A DNA stretch of 64,000 nt from contig JAPWDM010000004.1 of the NCBI GenBank assembly GCA_035578155.1, positions 60,399,792 through 60,463,791 on the forward strand, in the 5' to 3' direction. This document shows, piece by piece, positions 1-12,139 of the stretch; position 1 is the stretch's first letter; each line of letters starts with the position of its first letter. Below the pieces are notes generated by a model, which made no database searches, was not told the origin of the DNA, and was given only the letters and a program-made list of their open reading frames with translations. The DNA comes from Brachynemurus nebulosus (Eukaryota; Arthropoda; Insecta; Neuroptera; Myrmeleontidae). The position numbers and the translations under genes were made by a program.

Positions 1-474
1 ACAAAAATGCACGCACATGTACGTCGCACAAGATTTCTGTTTTGACTTGAATTCATCAACATGCAAGCATGAGTCAACATACATGAATGTCAGTGTGTGG
101 TCAAATTACATGCTTCATTCACATACTTTTCAAGTTCAGTGTCACACCTATGTTGTATCTGATGCACAATGTCTGACTTACGAAGTTTTTCAAAAAAGTT
201 TATGATCGAATTTATTGAAATGTATGAAAGTTATCCTTGTTTATGGGAAACAAAATCTAAAGATTACATGATTAGAAATAAAAAAGATGCAGCTTACGGA
301 ACTTTATTGAAAAAACTCCAAGAACCCAGTGAACATAGAGTGTAAATGTGATGTAACAAGGAAATAACAAGTTACGTAACTTTTTTGACTTATGGGTGAC
401 GTAACAATTATATAAAATTAGAGTTTTATGTTATATACCTAATTGTTACCTGTATGTTACGTAACAGTTACATG

Positions 475-765
475 CCATTGTGACTGTAATAAAATGTGAC
501 ATTTGTGACTGCTATGTTACGTTTAGATGATGTATCAAGGTTTCTTTGATAAAACGTCACAGTGTGACTCTTATGTTATGTCTTCCCAACCTAACAATGT
601 TACTTTGATAAAACCTCACAGAACTGACTCTTATGTTATGTTGTTGTGACGAATCAACGTTACTTTAATGAAATGTCACAACTATGACTCTTTTATTATG
701 TCCTGATGACCTAACAATGTTACTTTGAACAAAACGTCACAATAGTACTCTTTTGTGACGTTCCT
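475..765. repeat. Tandem repeat, about 60-bp unit, 4-5 copies
   Basis: Units built around ctttgataaaacgtcacag followed by tgactcttatgttatgt recur near 544, 605, 664 and 724 with 60-bp spacing. They form part of the foldback arm at 325-1451; diverged inverted copies occur at about 795-900. Confidence 0.65.
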
Positions 766-1030
766 CACGAATTGATACATTTAAAATTAATATGGTACCA
801 AAACATTTCACAAAAGTGACAAGTGAAATGTTGTATTAATGTTGATACGTCACAAAACATAACAAAAGAGTCATGATTGCGACATTTCATTAAAACAACA
901 CTAATACGTCGTTAAAACAACGTTAATTTTGTTACATATTAATTTAAAAATGAAACTTTTATGAAAATTCTTGTAAGGCTTTTTTTACTATTTTGTGATA
1001 TATATTAATATATAACGATCAGAATAAATA

Positions 1031-1148
1031 AATGAGTTTGGTCTAGTGGTTAAGACTGCCGATAATTTAAAAGATGCTTCAGCTTGGATAATGGATCGAA
1101 TCCTGGAACAGTCAACAAAAAAAAAAGAATAATAATAATAATAATAAT
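1031..1148 (+). repeat. tRNA-like sequence with (AAT)n tail, SINE-like
   Basis: tggtctagtgg (near 1039) fits a pol III A box and ggatcgaatcc (near 1092) fits a B box. The piece ends in an A-run and (aat)n at 1118-1148. The spacing and the poor cloverleaf argue for a decayed tRNA-derived SINE head and not a tRNA gene. It lies inside the foldback element. Confidence 0.35.
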
Positions 1149-1740
1149 TTAGGTGTATGTATATGTCAATAAGTTGGTAATATTTGTATGTAATGTTAAT
1201 AAGAAACAGAAAAAAAGGGATTTTGAATTTGCTTTTTGTAAAAGAAGACGTAATTTTTATCTATAAGGTAACATCAAAGTTATATTTTCCTAAAACGTAA
1301 CAAGAACATAACAATGTTACGTCACATTGTTACGTTTATAAGTGGGAAATTGTAAGTTACACGTGAGTCACATGTGATTCACATGTTATGTAACATGTGA
1401 CTTTCAGTTCTGTCACTGTGGCATAAAATTTACAGAAAAATGTTCACTGGGAAATCGAACCAAATGCTACAAAAAAAAACCGTTACAGCTAAAATAAATA
1501 GCATTCGTGGTTTTCGCAGAGACATGAAAAAAATCTAAGATTCAAAACGATCTGGAGCAGGAACGGACGAAGTATACGTGTCACAATTGTGGTATTATGA
1601 TTTACTTTTATTTACTAAAAATCAAGAAATTCGTCGGCCGTCTGTATCCAACATTGAAAGTTGGGAAAGTGAAAATGAAAGAGAAGGAGAAAATGTTGAT
1701 GAAGGAAAGGTAAGCAAATATCAATTTAGATTATTTTCTT

Positions 1741-1916
1741 TTTAGCGAATTTCCAGAAATTCAGCTATTCCAGTAGGTCTCATGACACGACTTGAGCCCG
1801 GGAATATGGCAGAAATTTGTTTTGAGGTCCCTAGAAACCAAAAATAATATTCACTAAAATTTATATATACATATATATATGTATATATATATATATATAT
1901 GTAGCGTACATATATA

Positions 1917-1988
<72 letters not shown>

Positions 1989-2015
1989 TTATGTATCAGC
2001 ACGATAACTCTCGAA
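1741..2015. repeat. (TA)n microsatellite with a dispersed repeat flank
   Basis: A (TA)n tract at about 1920-1976 follows a block at about 1775-1835 (cgacttgagcccgg ... ttgaggtccctag). The same block recurs in reverse orientation at 44621-44673, also beside a (TA)n tract, which marks a dispersed repeat family. Confidence 0.55.
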
Positions 2016-2700
2016 CGAAATGTCCTAGGTTACCAAATTTGGTGACAACGTTGGAAATCCAAAAATCTTGGATGAGTTTTTCAGCCAGACACGTCGGATG
2101 CCAGGAACATGGTTTTTGTTCTTGCAAAAAATTAGTTTTTTGCCAAAATTTGCTATAATTTAAAAGTTTTTGCCACATTTTTTTACACCATTGCAAAGAC
2201 GGAAAAAATCACATAAAAAAGGTTTTTGAACTATTATTCTAGGTTAGCTAGTTTTTGAGAAAATAAGAAAAAAAAAATCCGCTACCGGGGCGGTTCTAGA
2301 AACCTCCGGCGGTGGGTGGACTAATGTGAACGAAATTTTTTTCTAATCTAACTGAACCTAACGGAACTTGATCTAACCTAACCGAACCTAAGAAAATTTG
2401 GTCTCAAACCTAACCGAACCTAAGGAAATTTTTTGTAACGTAACCGAACCCAACAAAATTTTTTTTTACCTAACTGAACCTTATTGTTCTATAATTTATA
2501 TAAACTGAATTTATTATTAGCGAATTTCCAGAATGGAATATGTCCTAGCTTTACGAAATTTGGTGAAAATATTGGAAGTCCCAAACCGTTGGACAAGTTC
2601 GTTAGCCAGACATGTCCGATGCCAGGAACATGGTTTTTGTTCTTGAAAAAAATTGTTTTTTGCCAAAATTTCCAAAGAATTTTTGTGAAATTTTTTTACA
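2016..2700. repeat. Direct repeat pair with a CCTAAC-rich spacer
   Basis: About 2016-2190 and 2536-2700 are diverged direct copies; both contain gatgccaggaacatgg and a run like ttttttgccaaaatttg. Between them, 2340-2480 holds irregularly spaced cctaaccgaaccta motifs. No gene is visible. Confidence 0.6.
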
Positions 2701-2734
2701 CTATTTAAAAGAGGAGAAAAGATTACATAAATAC

Positions 2735-3040
2735 CCCTGTCGCAGCATCCTGCATAACATAGCGAATTTCCATTTACAAAAGTACTACGTTTTTCTCGGA
2801 AACTAGTTGATATAGAGTAATTGTAAATAAAAAATTAATTATAAATTTTTTTCACAAATTAATTGTAAATTTTTTTCACGAAAAATTTCATTTCCGGAAA
2901 AAAATTTGGCGGAATGAGGCGGAAAAATCACATAAAGAAGGTTTTTTTATTTACAATTACTCTATATCAACTAGTTTCCGAGAAAAACGTACTTTTGAAA
3001 TTCGCTATGTTATGCAGGATGCTGCGACAGGGGTATTATT
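2735..3040. mobile_element. Small inverted-repeat element (MITE-like)
   Basis: Arms of about 95 bp pair: cccctgtcgcagcatcctgc at 2736 onward has its exact reverse complement ending near 3038, and the match continues through the ctagttgatatagagtaat segment. The loop is AT-rich. There is no coding content. Confidence 0.75.
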
Positions 3041-3238
3041 AAAATAATATATGTAGCTGATATATCTGTTTAACTTAATTATAAAGTTTAGTATTAAATA
3101 ATAATAAAGTAACAAATAGATACTTTTGAATCAATGCACCATTCTCTCCTGCCATTCTACAGCACCTTCATTATTAAAGTAATTCATAAATAATTTTCTG
3201 ACATTTTTTATTTCGTTGTTTGTCCTTCGATTATAACT

Positions 3239-3924
3239 TCATTGCAAACTCAAAAGATTAGCTACTTGTAAGCCTAATTCAATAGTGCCATCATTAACAT
3301 TTTTTCTATACAAGTTGTTTTCAGGTGCATATATAGTTGCATATCTTCTTCGCAGAAAATTATGCAAAACACAGGATGCCAATACGATTTTTTCAATTGC
3401 TTCTAAATTTACAGACATAGCTATGTGAAATACTCTGAAGCGAGCGGACAAAACTCCAAAAGCATTTTCAGCTTTACATCTTGGCTGTGACAGACGATAA
3501 TTATAAAGTTTTTTTTCGTAATTTAATTCTTTTCGATTAAATGGCTTCAAGAAATCAGTCCGAAGAGCAAATGCTTCATCACCAACAAAAATAAAAGGCA
3601 ATGTTTCTTCACTATTGTCCGATTTTCTTGGAGGTGGTATAGACAATTTTCCATTTTTAATATTCTTGTAGAAAGTGGTGTATTAAATAACTCCTCCATC
3701 AGATATACAACCGTTTACGCCAAAATCACACATAATAAACTCTAAATTTGCATTGACTACGGCCATTAATACTAGGCTGTGTGTTCCTTTACAGTTATAA
3801 AAATATGAACCGCTTCCAGCAGGAGGAATAATACTGATATGCTTTCCATCAACAGCTCCTAAACAATTGGGGAAATTATATTTTTCTTCAAAATCCCTCG
3901 CTATTTTTCTCCACTCATCCTCCA
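3239..3924 (-). pseudogene. PIF/Harbinger transposase, exon 2 (catalytic part)
   Basis: This exon encodes the DDE nuclease of a Harbinger-type transposase. EEKYNFPNCLGAVDGKH carries the first catalytic Asp, FIFVGDEAFAL the second, and RCKAENAFGVLSARFR the Glu, followed by the conserved ASCVLHNFLRRR end. One in-frame stop (TAA after SDGGVI, near 3683) breaks the frame; the same frame resumes downstream. The upstream exon is at 4836-5208 on the same strand. The intron between them contains exon 2 of the opposite-strand MADF gene. The acceptor region (tttggag/gatgag, about 3924) is weak. The protein would cut and join element ends in the nucleus. Confidence 0.8.
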
Positions 3925-3969
3925 AACAGAAAACAATTTTAACGCAAATTATTACAATTGTAGGAAACT

Positions 3970-4595
3970 ATAGATGTAGAAGATGAAATAGAATCAACAA
4001 TGAGTCCACCATCAACTTCATATTCATTAACTACTGTAGAACTAAATACAGGCGCTACAGCTTCACCATCCACTGCTAGTCAAAATTCAAGAAAAAAACG
4101 CAAAACTAAAATTGATCAGCAAGCGGACTATGTATTGACATTTGTTAGAGAAGGCTGCGTACCAGTATTATTAACAAGGAGAATCCATTTAACATTTTTG
4201 GAAAAAATGTTTCAGCAAAATTGAGACTATTACCAAACGAAACTAGGTTATATACTGAAAGACTTATTAATGAAATATTGTTTGAGGCTGAAATGGGTAA
4301 TGTTAATAAAAACACCAAGATTGTGAATGTGTCAGGAAATCAAATTGATTCTCAGTTAAATCCAAATTGTAATAGAACTGCTGATCTCTATAAAACGAAC
4401 CAGTTTAATCCGTATTTGCAACCAGATGGATATTCTTTTCATCGTCCAGAGCAACTTATTCATTTCATACACCTCCAATGCAAGCATCTTCATCTCAAAC
4501 TCATTCTCAGAGCGAGTCATTTTCATCAACGTAATCATCTCAGCCTCAACTTGAAACTAATATTTCCTCTTTTTTGGAAATTTTCAAGCAACTAA
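3970..4595 (+). pseudogene. MADF-domain protein, exon 2 (C-terminal part)
   Basis: An acidic, Ser/Thr-rich stretch (DVEDEIEST, then SPPSTSYSLTT) leads to a basic patch (SRKKRKTK). A conserved tail motif follows, RLLPNETRLYTERLINEILFEAEMG, typical of the C-terminal end of MADF-type proteins that accompany Harbinger transposases. A one-base frameshift near 4165-4190 separates the two open segments (4000-4224 and 4221-4595). The exon lies inside the intron of the opposite-strand transposase. Its 5' partner is the exon ending at 1709. Assignment to one gene rests on family knowledge plus the donor at 1709. Confidence 0.55.
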
Positions 4596-4835
4596 TGAAA
4601 AATAACATTTTGTTAATTTAATTACGATTTATAAAATCGTTTAAACCTTGGTTACCATTATAATCATTATTCATAAATAAAAAATATTAATTTAATTTCA
4701 AGTTAGATTATATTGTTTTTTTATTACGAATTTTATAAGAAAATGTATTTTTTATTTTTTATATAAATTATACCAAATTTATTATTAATAATTAATAGCA
4801 TAATTATATTTCTAAGAATAATTATTTACTTACCT

Positions 4836-5208
4836 TCATATACTCACTCCTTAGTATTTGATATATCGCGTCGCAAGTCTCTGGAATTATTTTCCCTAAC
4901 GACTGAGGAGAAATTAGTGTAGAGAATTTTAAATCTTCATAATTTCTCCCCGTGGCTAAATAACGTAATATCACCGTCAATCGCTCATGTGGTGATATTG
5001 CTATCCTTAAAATCGTGTCCTGTTTTTTGATTATCGGAGTTACTAATGTTATGTGAATTTTTGTCGTTTTAAAAGCCAGTCTTTCACCCATTTTCATCGA
5101 ACCTGACGACGTTGAGCTAATCGATTTGTTTTGTTTTTTTTCACTATACAAGCGTACGCCGCTGCTAATACATAAAATATACTCGTCTTCACTACTCATT
5201 GTCGACAT
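4836..5208 (-). pseudogene. PIF/Harbinger transposase, exon 1
   Basis: Starts MSTMSSEDE and contains the conserved helical region ISPHERLTVILRYLATG, then YEDLKFSTLISPQ and IIPETCDAIYQ, as in the N-terminal half of Harbinger transposases. It ends at a good donor (atgaag/gtaagt, 4836 on the minus strand). Compared with the family, the segment between the basic N-terminus and VTPIIKKQDT looks shortened, suggesting an internal deletion. Exon 2 carries the catalytic residues. This start was chosen because it is the first Met and fits the usual acidic opening of these proteins. Confidence 0.7.
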
Positions 5209-5562
5209 TCATACTGACATGTATGACATTCAAGTACGTTGGTCTGTGGGGAACAAGCTTTCGCGTACATGTGCGTCGTACATGGATGACACACATGTAT
5301 GACACACATGAATGCTAGTCTGTGGCCGGCTTAACCCTCTTTAACATCCCATTAATTTTCACTAAAACGTTTCATCCAAATATTTAGTATAGACAGAAAG
5401 TACGCAGTCTTGCCACTAGTCTGCTGCAGCAGCCGATGAATTTCGGAAGCAGTGGCCCCGCCAAGCACATGAATTTTAATGAATCCTCACTGTTCAGTAT
5501 CAATAGCAGATAATATATCTTTTTGTCTATCCACAATTAAATGATACAGAATATTTTTATTC

Positions 5563-6693
5563 AGGGTTGACCGGGGTAAATGTGAATTGGGGCAATTGTG
5601 AACGGCGCCTATAATTTCTAAAATAACATTAATTTTGTTAAAAATCAAATCTTAGTATGTTTTTCTGTCCTTTCTTAACATGCTATTAAAATTTCATAAC
5701 AATTCTCCAAGTATTAGTATCTTTTTTTTTTTTATTTTGAAAAAACCCTTGCAAAATTTTGTGTATCTTACTTCGCCCAATCCTCAAAAAAAAATTTTTT
5801 TAAATACATTTTCTTTTTTTTTAAAGGTAAAAAATGGATAAAGGTACTTCTAAAGAAGTGGTCTAAAGCATGAGGGGTGCCTTATTAACTGCTAAAGAAA
5901 TTGGACAATTTATTACCAATTCACAATTACCCCATGATTTTAAAATTCCGGGGTAATTGTGAACGTCATTCACAAATGCCCCCATCCGGTCAAAAATTTC
6001 AGTAGTGTCCTTTTCAAAGTTGAAAATGTTGATGATGATGTACAATGACATTATTGTACAAGTTTCCGTTGTACAAACAAGACAAAAAAAAAATAGATTG
6101 TTGTTTTTTGTTCATGTAAACTAAATGTATTTCCTTGAAAAAGTCTTATTTTCCTTGTTTTTGTGTGAAAATTATGCAATTTTTTGATTTTTTATTTGAT
6201 AAAATGACAAAATATCATCAAAATATAATTTTTAGCTTGTAACAAATTTGTTCTTACAATTTTTGTTATTTTTATTGAACCTTAAATTTTTGTACAAATT
6301 TGAGGTATGTGTAACTTGCATTAAACAAAGAGAAATTGTGACCGCTAGAGTACGATGAAAAATTTGAAAGTGGGGTAAATATGAAGAATTTGAGTTGGTC
6401 CTTACTCTGATGTACCTCACTCCTCTTGTAATCCATTCTAAATAACTTTTCTGGTGGCATTCACATTTACCCCGAAATTCATAAGATTTGCAAAACCGCA
6501 CCGAGGAAATGTGAATGGCTTATAAAATTTTTGTTTTTCATACGAATTTGTTCAAAATTTGTGTGGTGCATCCTGAATAATGTAGAATTAGAAATAAATC
6601 AACCATAATGTGATATATAAAATAAAAAATACTTAAAACAACGCTTTTATCTCAATTCATGAAAATCCATTCACAATTACCCCGGTCAACCCT
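5563..6693. mobile_element. Non-autonomous DNA element, GACCGGGGTAA termini
   Basis: Terminal inverted repeats agggttgaccggggtaa (5563) and ttaccccggtcaaccct (to 6693) bound 1,131 bp. Further copies of the ttcacaattaccc / gggtaaatgtgaa theme occur inside (about 5925, 5950, 6370, 6460). The element contains no credible gene. Confidence 0.75.
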
Positions 6694-6954
6694 ATCTATC
6701 AAACATTAGTAGCAACGTTGCAACTTGTTGACGTAGTAATAATTACTTGAACTGTGCTTATTCATGTGATAAAAAAACAATTCGGCAGTCAAATTTGAAT
6801 GAATTGACCTAATAATTCTAAAATTCTAATATTATATAAAAAAAATTAATTTTAGAATGACTAAAGTTGACCGATACCGAGAAATTTATAATGCTTTTTC
6901 AATAAAGAAATTATTGCTGAATAATATATACTTATCTATTTTTTTTCAAGCTAA

Positions 6955-7416
6955 AGCGGCCCCTACGCTCAATAATATTGTGCAATCAACTTGTGCAATT
7001 TATTGAACGTTCCTCCAGACAGTTCAATAATTTTGTAAAAAAAAAATTGTGCAATAAACTGAACGTACCTACTTAATTAAACTGTTGCTTAATTTTAAAT
7101 GTTAAGTGATAAAGATGTTGCAAAGCAATAAATAATCATTCTTGCAAGTTAATAATTCATACTGGTTCAAATAATAGCTTTCAAATGTGACATTACAGAA
7201 TAACAAAGGAATCAAACTTAGCAAATAAAATAGTATTGCGCAATAATATCTACAGAGTCTACAAACGTTACAATATTCATTCATTGTACAATATATTTCA
7301 AACTGTTTTTGATCTGCACAATATATTGTACAACCCTTCAATATAACTTACAGACGATCCATAATATTGTACAACCTCAGATTTTGTGCAATATTATTGA
7401 GCGTGTAGGGGCCGCT
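6955..7416. mobile_element. MITE, 462 bp
   Basis: Inverted termini agcggcccctac (6955) and gtaggggccgct (to 7416) are followed inward by caataatattgtgcaa and its complement. The interior repeats ttgtgcaat / attgtacaa motifs. It is non-coding. Confidence 0.75.
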
Positions 7417-8230
7417 CAATTTATTACTTTGATTGTTTTTTCCTAGAAATTTATTTATCAAAATAATTTTAAAAATTATTAGATATCCATTAACTTTAGT
7501 ATTACATTTTGTAATGTTTCTTTTTTAATTTAATTCCTGTGAAATAATAATTTTTCTATAAGGAACAATGAAAACGATGAAAACTCGAACTCGAGTTACA
7601 GTGTGGCCACTTTCTGGAAAACTTGGAAAAATCAGGGAATTTAGGTAGTCAAGGAACTATCAGGGAAATTTCGTTGAATTCAGGGAGTTTTTTCATCTTT
7701 GATATTCGAATTATTTTTAAGACAGGAATTATAAGTATCTTTTTTAAAATAATTGTATTTTTTTAAAAACAACCAATCCAGTAGTAAAAAAACAGAATGT
7801 AACAATTGAAATTCAAATATTTAACCGTTATCGAAATTCAACAAATACATTTCAGTTTTAGCAATACATTGTTAAAAATATGCTTATATTATATTTTTGT
7901 TCTTTTCTAGAAAATTTGAAATAGGTATTATGTCGATTATCTTTATCTCTTTTATACACGAAAATACACAAAGTAAAGAGAGACAAAAATTTGATACGTC
8001 TACAATCACTTATGTTGATAACATAGGCAAAAATTAAGTTAACTTGAGGTTTAGCATTTTTAATAAGAAAATTACTCCTTCAAATCGCGCGACAGCGATA
8101 CTATTTTATTTTTATTTGGTTATCAGATGTGATTAAAAACGAATCAATTAAATATAAATAATTTGTTTTCTATAAGCTCAATTTGAGAATCTATTATAGG
8201 TAAGTACAATAACTTTCGATTGATTGGATG
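7417..8230. other. AT-rich stretch without a recognisable gene
   Basis: I see no coding motif. A patch at about 7600-7690 (cagtgtggccactttctgg, then aaaatcagggaattt) looks like a fragment of a dispersed repeat, but no partner end is visible. Confidence 0.5.
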
Positions 8231-8881
8231 CAGGCCCGTAACTAGGCTGGGGCAGGCCCGTAACTAGTTAGCCCCGCACTTTTTGAAATTCCTGTAAATT
8301 GTGCTACGTTTGGCCCAATTTGTGCCGCAAACAACAACTCAAAAGAAAAAAAAACACCAAAAAACAAATTTTTTGCCAGTCCCGCAATTTTTAAATTTTT
8401 AATTTTTTTAGTTGTGCTGCTTTGACTGCTTTGTGCTACGTTTGTGCCGCATTGTACCGCAAACGGCGACTCAAAATAATCAAAAACTTCGAAAAAAATC
8501 AAAAAACAAATTTTTGGTCGGCCCCGCATTTTTTAAAATTCCCGCCACTCCTATTTCATTAATTTTTAATTTTTAATGAATTTGAAGCTAAGTTTAAAGT
8601 AGACCTTGAGTAGCGCAATGCACCAATCGCACCAATGTTGTAGAGTTCGATTATCGATCGCTGTTCACAAGCTACACGGATTTAAAATTATTTTATTCCC
8701 GAAAAACCGTTAACTTAACCATGGCAGGAATTTCAAAAAGTCAGTGGCTGGCCAAAGATTTATTTTTTGACTTTTTTTTTGAAGGTTTTGATTATTTTGG
8801 GTTGCCGTTTGCGGCAGAAATTGGCACAAACTTAGCACAATTTAAAAAAAATATAAATTTAAAAAAGTGCGGGGCTAACTT
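8231..8881. mobile_element. Foldback element with internal repeats
   Basis: Two copies of caggcccgtaactag open it (8231, 8251). Then gttagccccgcactttttgaa (about 8259) pairs with aaaaaagtgcggggctaac (about 8861-8880). The left arm is a diverged tandem of about 180 bp carrying tgtgccgcaaacrrcractc; the right arm has the inverted copy (tgccgtttgcggcagaaattgg). It is non-coding apart from short chance frames. Confidence 0.6.
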
Positions 8882-9576
8882 CACACAATATATTGATAAT
8901 TGAAGGGGTTATGTGACATTTTTTTATAATTTTACAGTACAAGCGTTTGAAAGTTTTATTTACTTATACGTACTTACCATGCAATAGCGCATGTTTATTA
9001 TTGAATTCTACAAAACTATTTAACGTAATGAAACCAAATTTTAATATACATAATTATGATACTTCAGCATAGAATATTTCAAAATTTAGCAAAAAATGAA
9101 TTTTTGAAGAAATGTTACATAACACCTTCATCTACTCATGTCTTCAATTATGTTTCTGCCGATGAAATAATTTTTTTTCAAATTAATAAACACATTTGAT
9201 GGAAACGTTAACGAGGCGATACTAATAATTACTATCTGATGAAACGTTGCTAATAATTATTAATATTTGTTACAGAATTAGGGTGTATTAGAATGAGTTG
9301 AATGATATCAATCAGTTATTTTATTCGGTTTTGGTTCGGAAAATGTTAGTTTATAATTAGTTTCGTTTCTATTGAACATTTTATTTTTACTTTTGAAAAT
9401 TAAACTGCAAATTTTGGCATACTGGATATTTGGGATTACTGATTTTAAATAGAAATGAATAAGAAGTAGTTTTTGTTACTGTAGAGTTCTCTTAGAAAGT
9501 ACTCAATTGAAAGATGAACTCATTCGATATTTGAATAATAAATTTCAATATACATGGTTGAAATTTCTCAAACAAA
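8882..9576. other. AT-rich stretch before the C2H2 gene
   Basis: No coding features are recognised. It may hold the promoter and 5' UTR of the downstream zinc-finger pseudogene. tttacag near 8930 and tgttacag near 9272 could be splice acceptors, but neither can be tied to an exon. Confidence 0.35.
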
Positions 9577-12139
9577 ATGTTTTTCTGTAGATTTTGTGAT
9601 TACAAAAACTTGGATTTATCTACTTATTTACATCATTTAAATGAACATTCAAATTTAACAAATCGAATGATTTGTGGATTTAATCACTGTAACAAAGTAT
9701 ATTCAATTGTATCATCCTTACAGAGTCATGTACATCGCATTCACAAAATTAATAAAAATAAGCATGCTTCGTCTTCTCAAGCTCATATTGAACACTTTTT
9801 TGATGAATTTATTTGTACAGTTAAAAATTGTGGTCAAAAATACACGGATATTAAAACATTAAAAGAGCATTTATACGCTCATATACATGAAGGTATCACT
9901 GTAAAATGTTACTATGTATCCTAACTCTAACAAAAAGTATCATCTAGTAAATTCGTTCTCCTCTCATATTACTATATTCCATAAAAAAGAAAAAGTTTTA
10001 AAATCACCTAAGTTATATAGTAATAATGGTAATAATATTGATAATAATAATTATGTTAACTGAGCCGACCCATTTATGGTTAGCGATAAAGAAAACTTAT
10101 CTGATGAACCATCGTCACAAAACGAACGAGTTAATTATCATCAGAAAGAAAATTCAGGACATTTTTCAGACGACAATTTTCTAATGAATTTAGCCCACTT
10201 TTATTTAAAACTCGATTTAAATTTTGTTTGCTAGCATCAACCATTCAATTCATTGCCAGTGAAATATGTAAAATGAGCCAACAAAATGAAAAGCTCGTTA
10301 AAAATAATTTGTCAAAGTATTTAAAAGTCTCAGATTTATCGGCAGAATTAATTGAAAATATCCTTGATAATGCTTTAGATAATACATTTAAAAACGTTGA
10401 TGATCATTTAGGATCTATTTACAAACGCAGGAAATTCTATGAAAAACATTTTCCTTATGTCAGTCGAGTCCAAATTCCTTTCGCTGACTTGAATAATTAA
10501 AAAGAAAAAATCATTTTTATCATTACGTACCTTTAAAAGAAACTTTAAAACAATTAAATAACAATAAATCACTGAGTCATGAATTAGTGTTTGACATTCC
10601 AAAAAACAATACCGAAATATTAAGAGATTTTACGGATGGTAGTGTGTTTAAAAATAATGTTTTCTTTTTTCAAGATAACCCTAGCGTAATAAAACAGATA
10701 TTATATCAAGATAGTTTTGAAATTGTTAACCCACTAGGTTCTGCTAAAGTTAAATATAAAATCTTAGCAGTTTACTTAACTATAGGAAACTATCCAGATA
10801 ACATAAGATCCCACGTAAATTCTATGTATCTCGTGGCATTGTGCCGAGAAAAAATATTCGATCATACCAAAGTTTTTGGTAAAATTGTTTTGGTAAGATT
10901 TAAAAGATATTGAGACCAATGGTGTCGAATTATCTACTGATAAAGTTATAAAAAGGTCTTTAGTATTCGTAACAGGTGACAATCTTGGAAGTCATGCACT
11001 AGGGGGATTCGCTGAGAATTTCAGCAGAACTGAGTACTTTTGTAGATATTGTTTAGTAACAAAAAAGTCTTTCGGCACTCTAGAAGGAGTATTTAAAACT
11101 TATCCAACAAGAACGGTCGACTCATATAAAAAAGTTATAGATCGCTTAAATAAAAAGAAATATTCATGTACTAAAAAAAAGGTAATCAAAAAACCCTTGT
11201 TGATACAGGGCATTAAATTCAATTCAGTTTTTAATCAATTAAATTTAACCACGTTTGTCTTCCTGGATTGCCACCTTGTCTTGCACATAATATTTTCGAA
11301 GATGTTCTTGCTTATGATCTCAAATTATTTCTAGATGACTTTGTCAATAAAGGTTGGTTTTCATACAAATTACTGAGTCGTAGAATTGAAAATTTTGAAT
11401 ATTCGGTAGAAGATCAGCGAGACAAATTATATTTTATTTCACCAACTTCTCCAAGATTGGTGGCGCGTGTCAACTATGGAGTTTTTTACGATTGTTACCA
11501 TTACTAATGCATGATAAAATTGATGACATTGACGATGATGTTTGGATCTGTGTTTTATTATTCTCAGAAATAGTTGAGATAATCTGTGCTCCAGCAATAC
11601 ATAAAACGTTTGTTACTACTTAGATGCATCACTATTTATTACACTACCCATCACTAATTCTTGAGTTCGGACTCTTGATGAAGTCATGGATACTTCGTTC
11701 AGAGAGCAAACATTGCTTCATGAAACGGTCTATGCGATTCTTAGGTAACTTTATTAATGTCACTAAATCACTGAGTATTAAACATGAGTTGTATCAGTGT
11801 TTTCTCCGGTTAAGAGGAGAAATTAGTTCCGATCTCTAATTAAAGAATACTGGAAAATTTTACTTGAATTTATATAATGATAAAATCAAACAAATTTTAT
11901 TAACTATACAATTACGTCCAGATGCTATTGAATGTAGCGAAATTATCAAAAATGGTATTTCGTATCCTAATGGTGATGGACTATTCATATCGCGAGAAGC
12001 ATATCAGCATAATATTGTAGTGACGAAAATTTGCAAAATTCTAAATGATGAAAATGAAATTTACTTTATCGTAGAAGTATGCCCTGCTAAACTTATTCCT
12101 TATTTAAGAGTATATAAATTAGTAGACATGCTAGAGTAG
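9577..12139 (+). pseudogene. C2H2 zinc-finger, transposon-like uncharacterised protein
   Basis: The N-terminus (9577-9924) holds two C2H2 fingers (CRFCDYKNL...HHLNEH; CGFNHC...HVHRIH) and a third (CTVKNCGQKY...HLYAH). A fourth is broken by a frameshift near 9920. Downstream open pieces (10228-10500, 10587-10913, 10920-11260, 11268-11507, 11624-11839, 11864-12139) share family motifs: FFFQDNPSVIKQILYQDSFEIVNPLGS, FVTGDNLGSHALGGF, PPCLAHNIFEDVLAYDLKLFL and LRSESKHCFMKRSMR. I have seen such motifs in large multi-copy insect, fish and cnidarian proteins with a transposase-like layout. I cannot name the family with confidence; a KDZ-like transposase is one possibility. At least six frameshifts or stops are needed to explain the pieces, so it is dead. 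It is followed 385 bp later, on the same strand, by the CIDE-N gene. Confidence 0.6.

Larger units (their letters stand above)
325..1451. mobile_element. Foldback/MITE inserted in the MADF exon
   Basis: Terminal inverted repeats cccagtgaaca (325-335) and tgttcactggg (1441-1451) bound 1,127 bp with no coding capacity. The interior is full of gtaac/gttac and gtcac/gtgac motifs in opposite orientations in the two halves. Removing it rejoins the two halves of a MADF domain, which proves it is an insertion. A 3-bp GAA target duplication is possible but ambiguous. Confidence 0.7.
202..1709 (+). pseudogene. MADF-domain protein, exon 1 (split by a foldback insertion)
   Basis: Bases 202-324 encode the start of a MADF (Myb/SANT-like DNA-binding) domain: FIEMYESYPCLW, then KDYMIRNKKDAAY. 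The rest resumes after the inserted foldback, at about 1452-1709, with INSIRGFRRDMKKI, SGAGTDEVY and SQLWYYDLLLF. These are the hallmark helices of the domain. A TAA stop lies between MKKI and the SGAG motif, and the frame slips in an A-run near 1470. The exon ends at a good splice donor (gaaag/gtaagc, 1709). In Harbinger elements the MADF/Myb partner binds DNA and helps import the transposase; that role is family knowledge. Its second exon is at 3970-4595. Confidence 0.65.
1..5330. mobile_element. Decayed PIF/Harbinger-type DNA transposon
   Basis: The element carries a two-exon DDE transposase on the minus strand and a MADF-domain protein on the plus strand, the usual two-protein makeup of PIF/Harbinger elements. 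The right end (about 5209-5330) is rich in acatgtatgac-type motifs and ends at ggccggc followed by TTAA. The first 40 bases of the window (gcacatgtacg) match the reverse complement of part of that end, so the window seems to start inside the left terminal repeat and the outer left end is missing. Both genes carry stops or frameshifts, so this copy is dead. Element limits are inferred, not proven by a target duplication. Confidence 0.6.

Noticed and set aside
2340..2480. Interstitial telomere (TTAGG)n array
   Set aside because: The cctaac motifs are irregular and interspersed with gaacc and A-runs; there is no regular five-base period.
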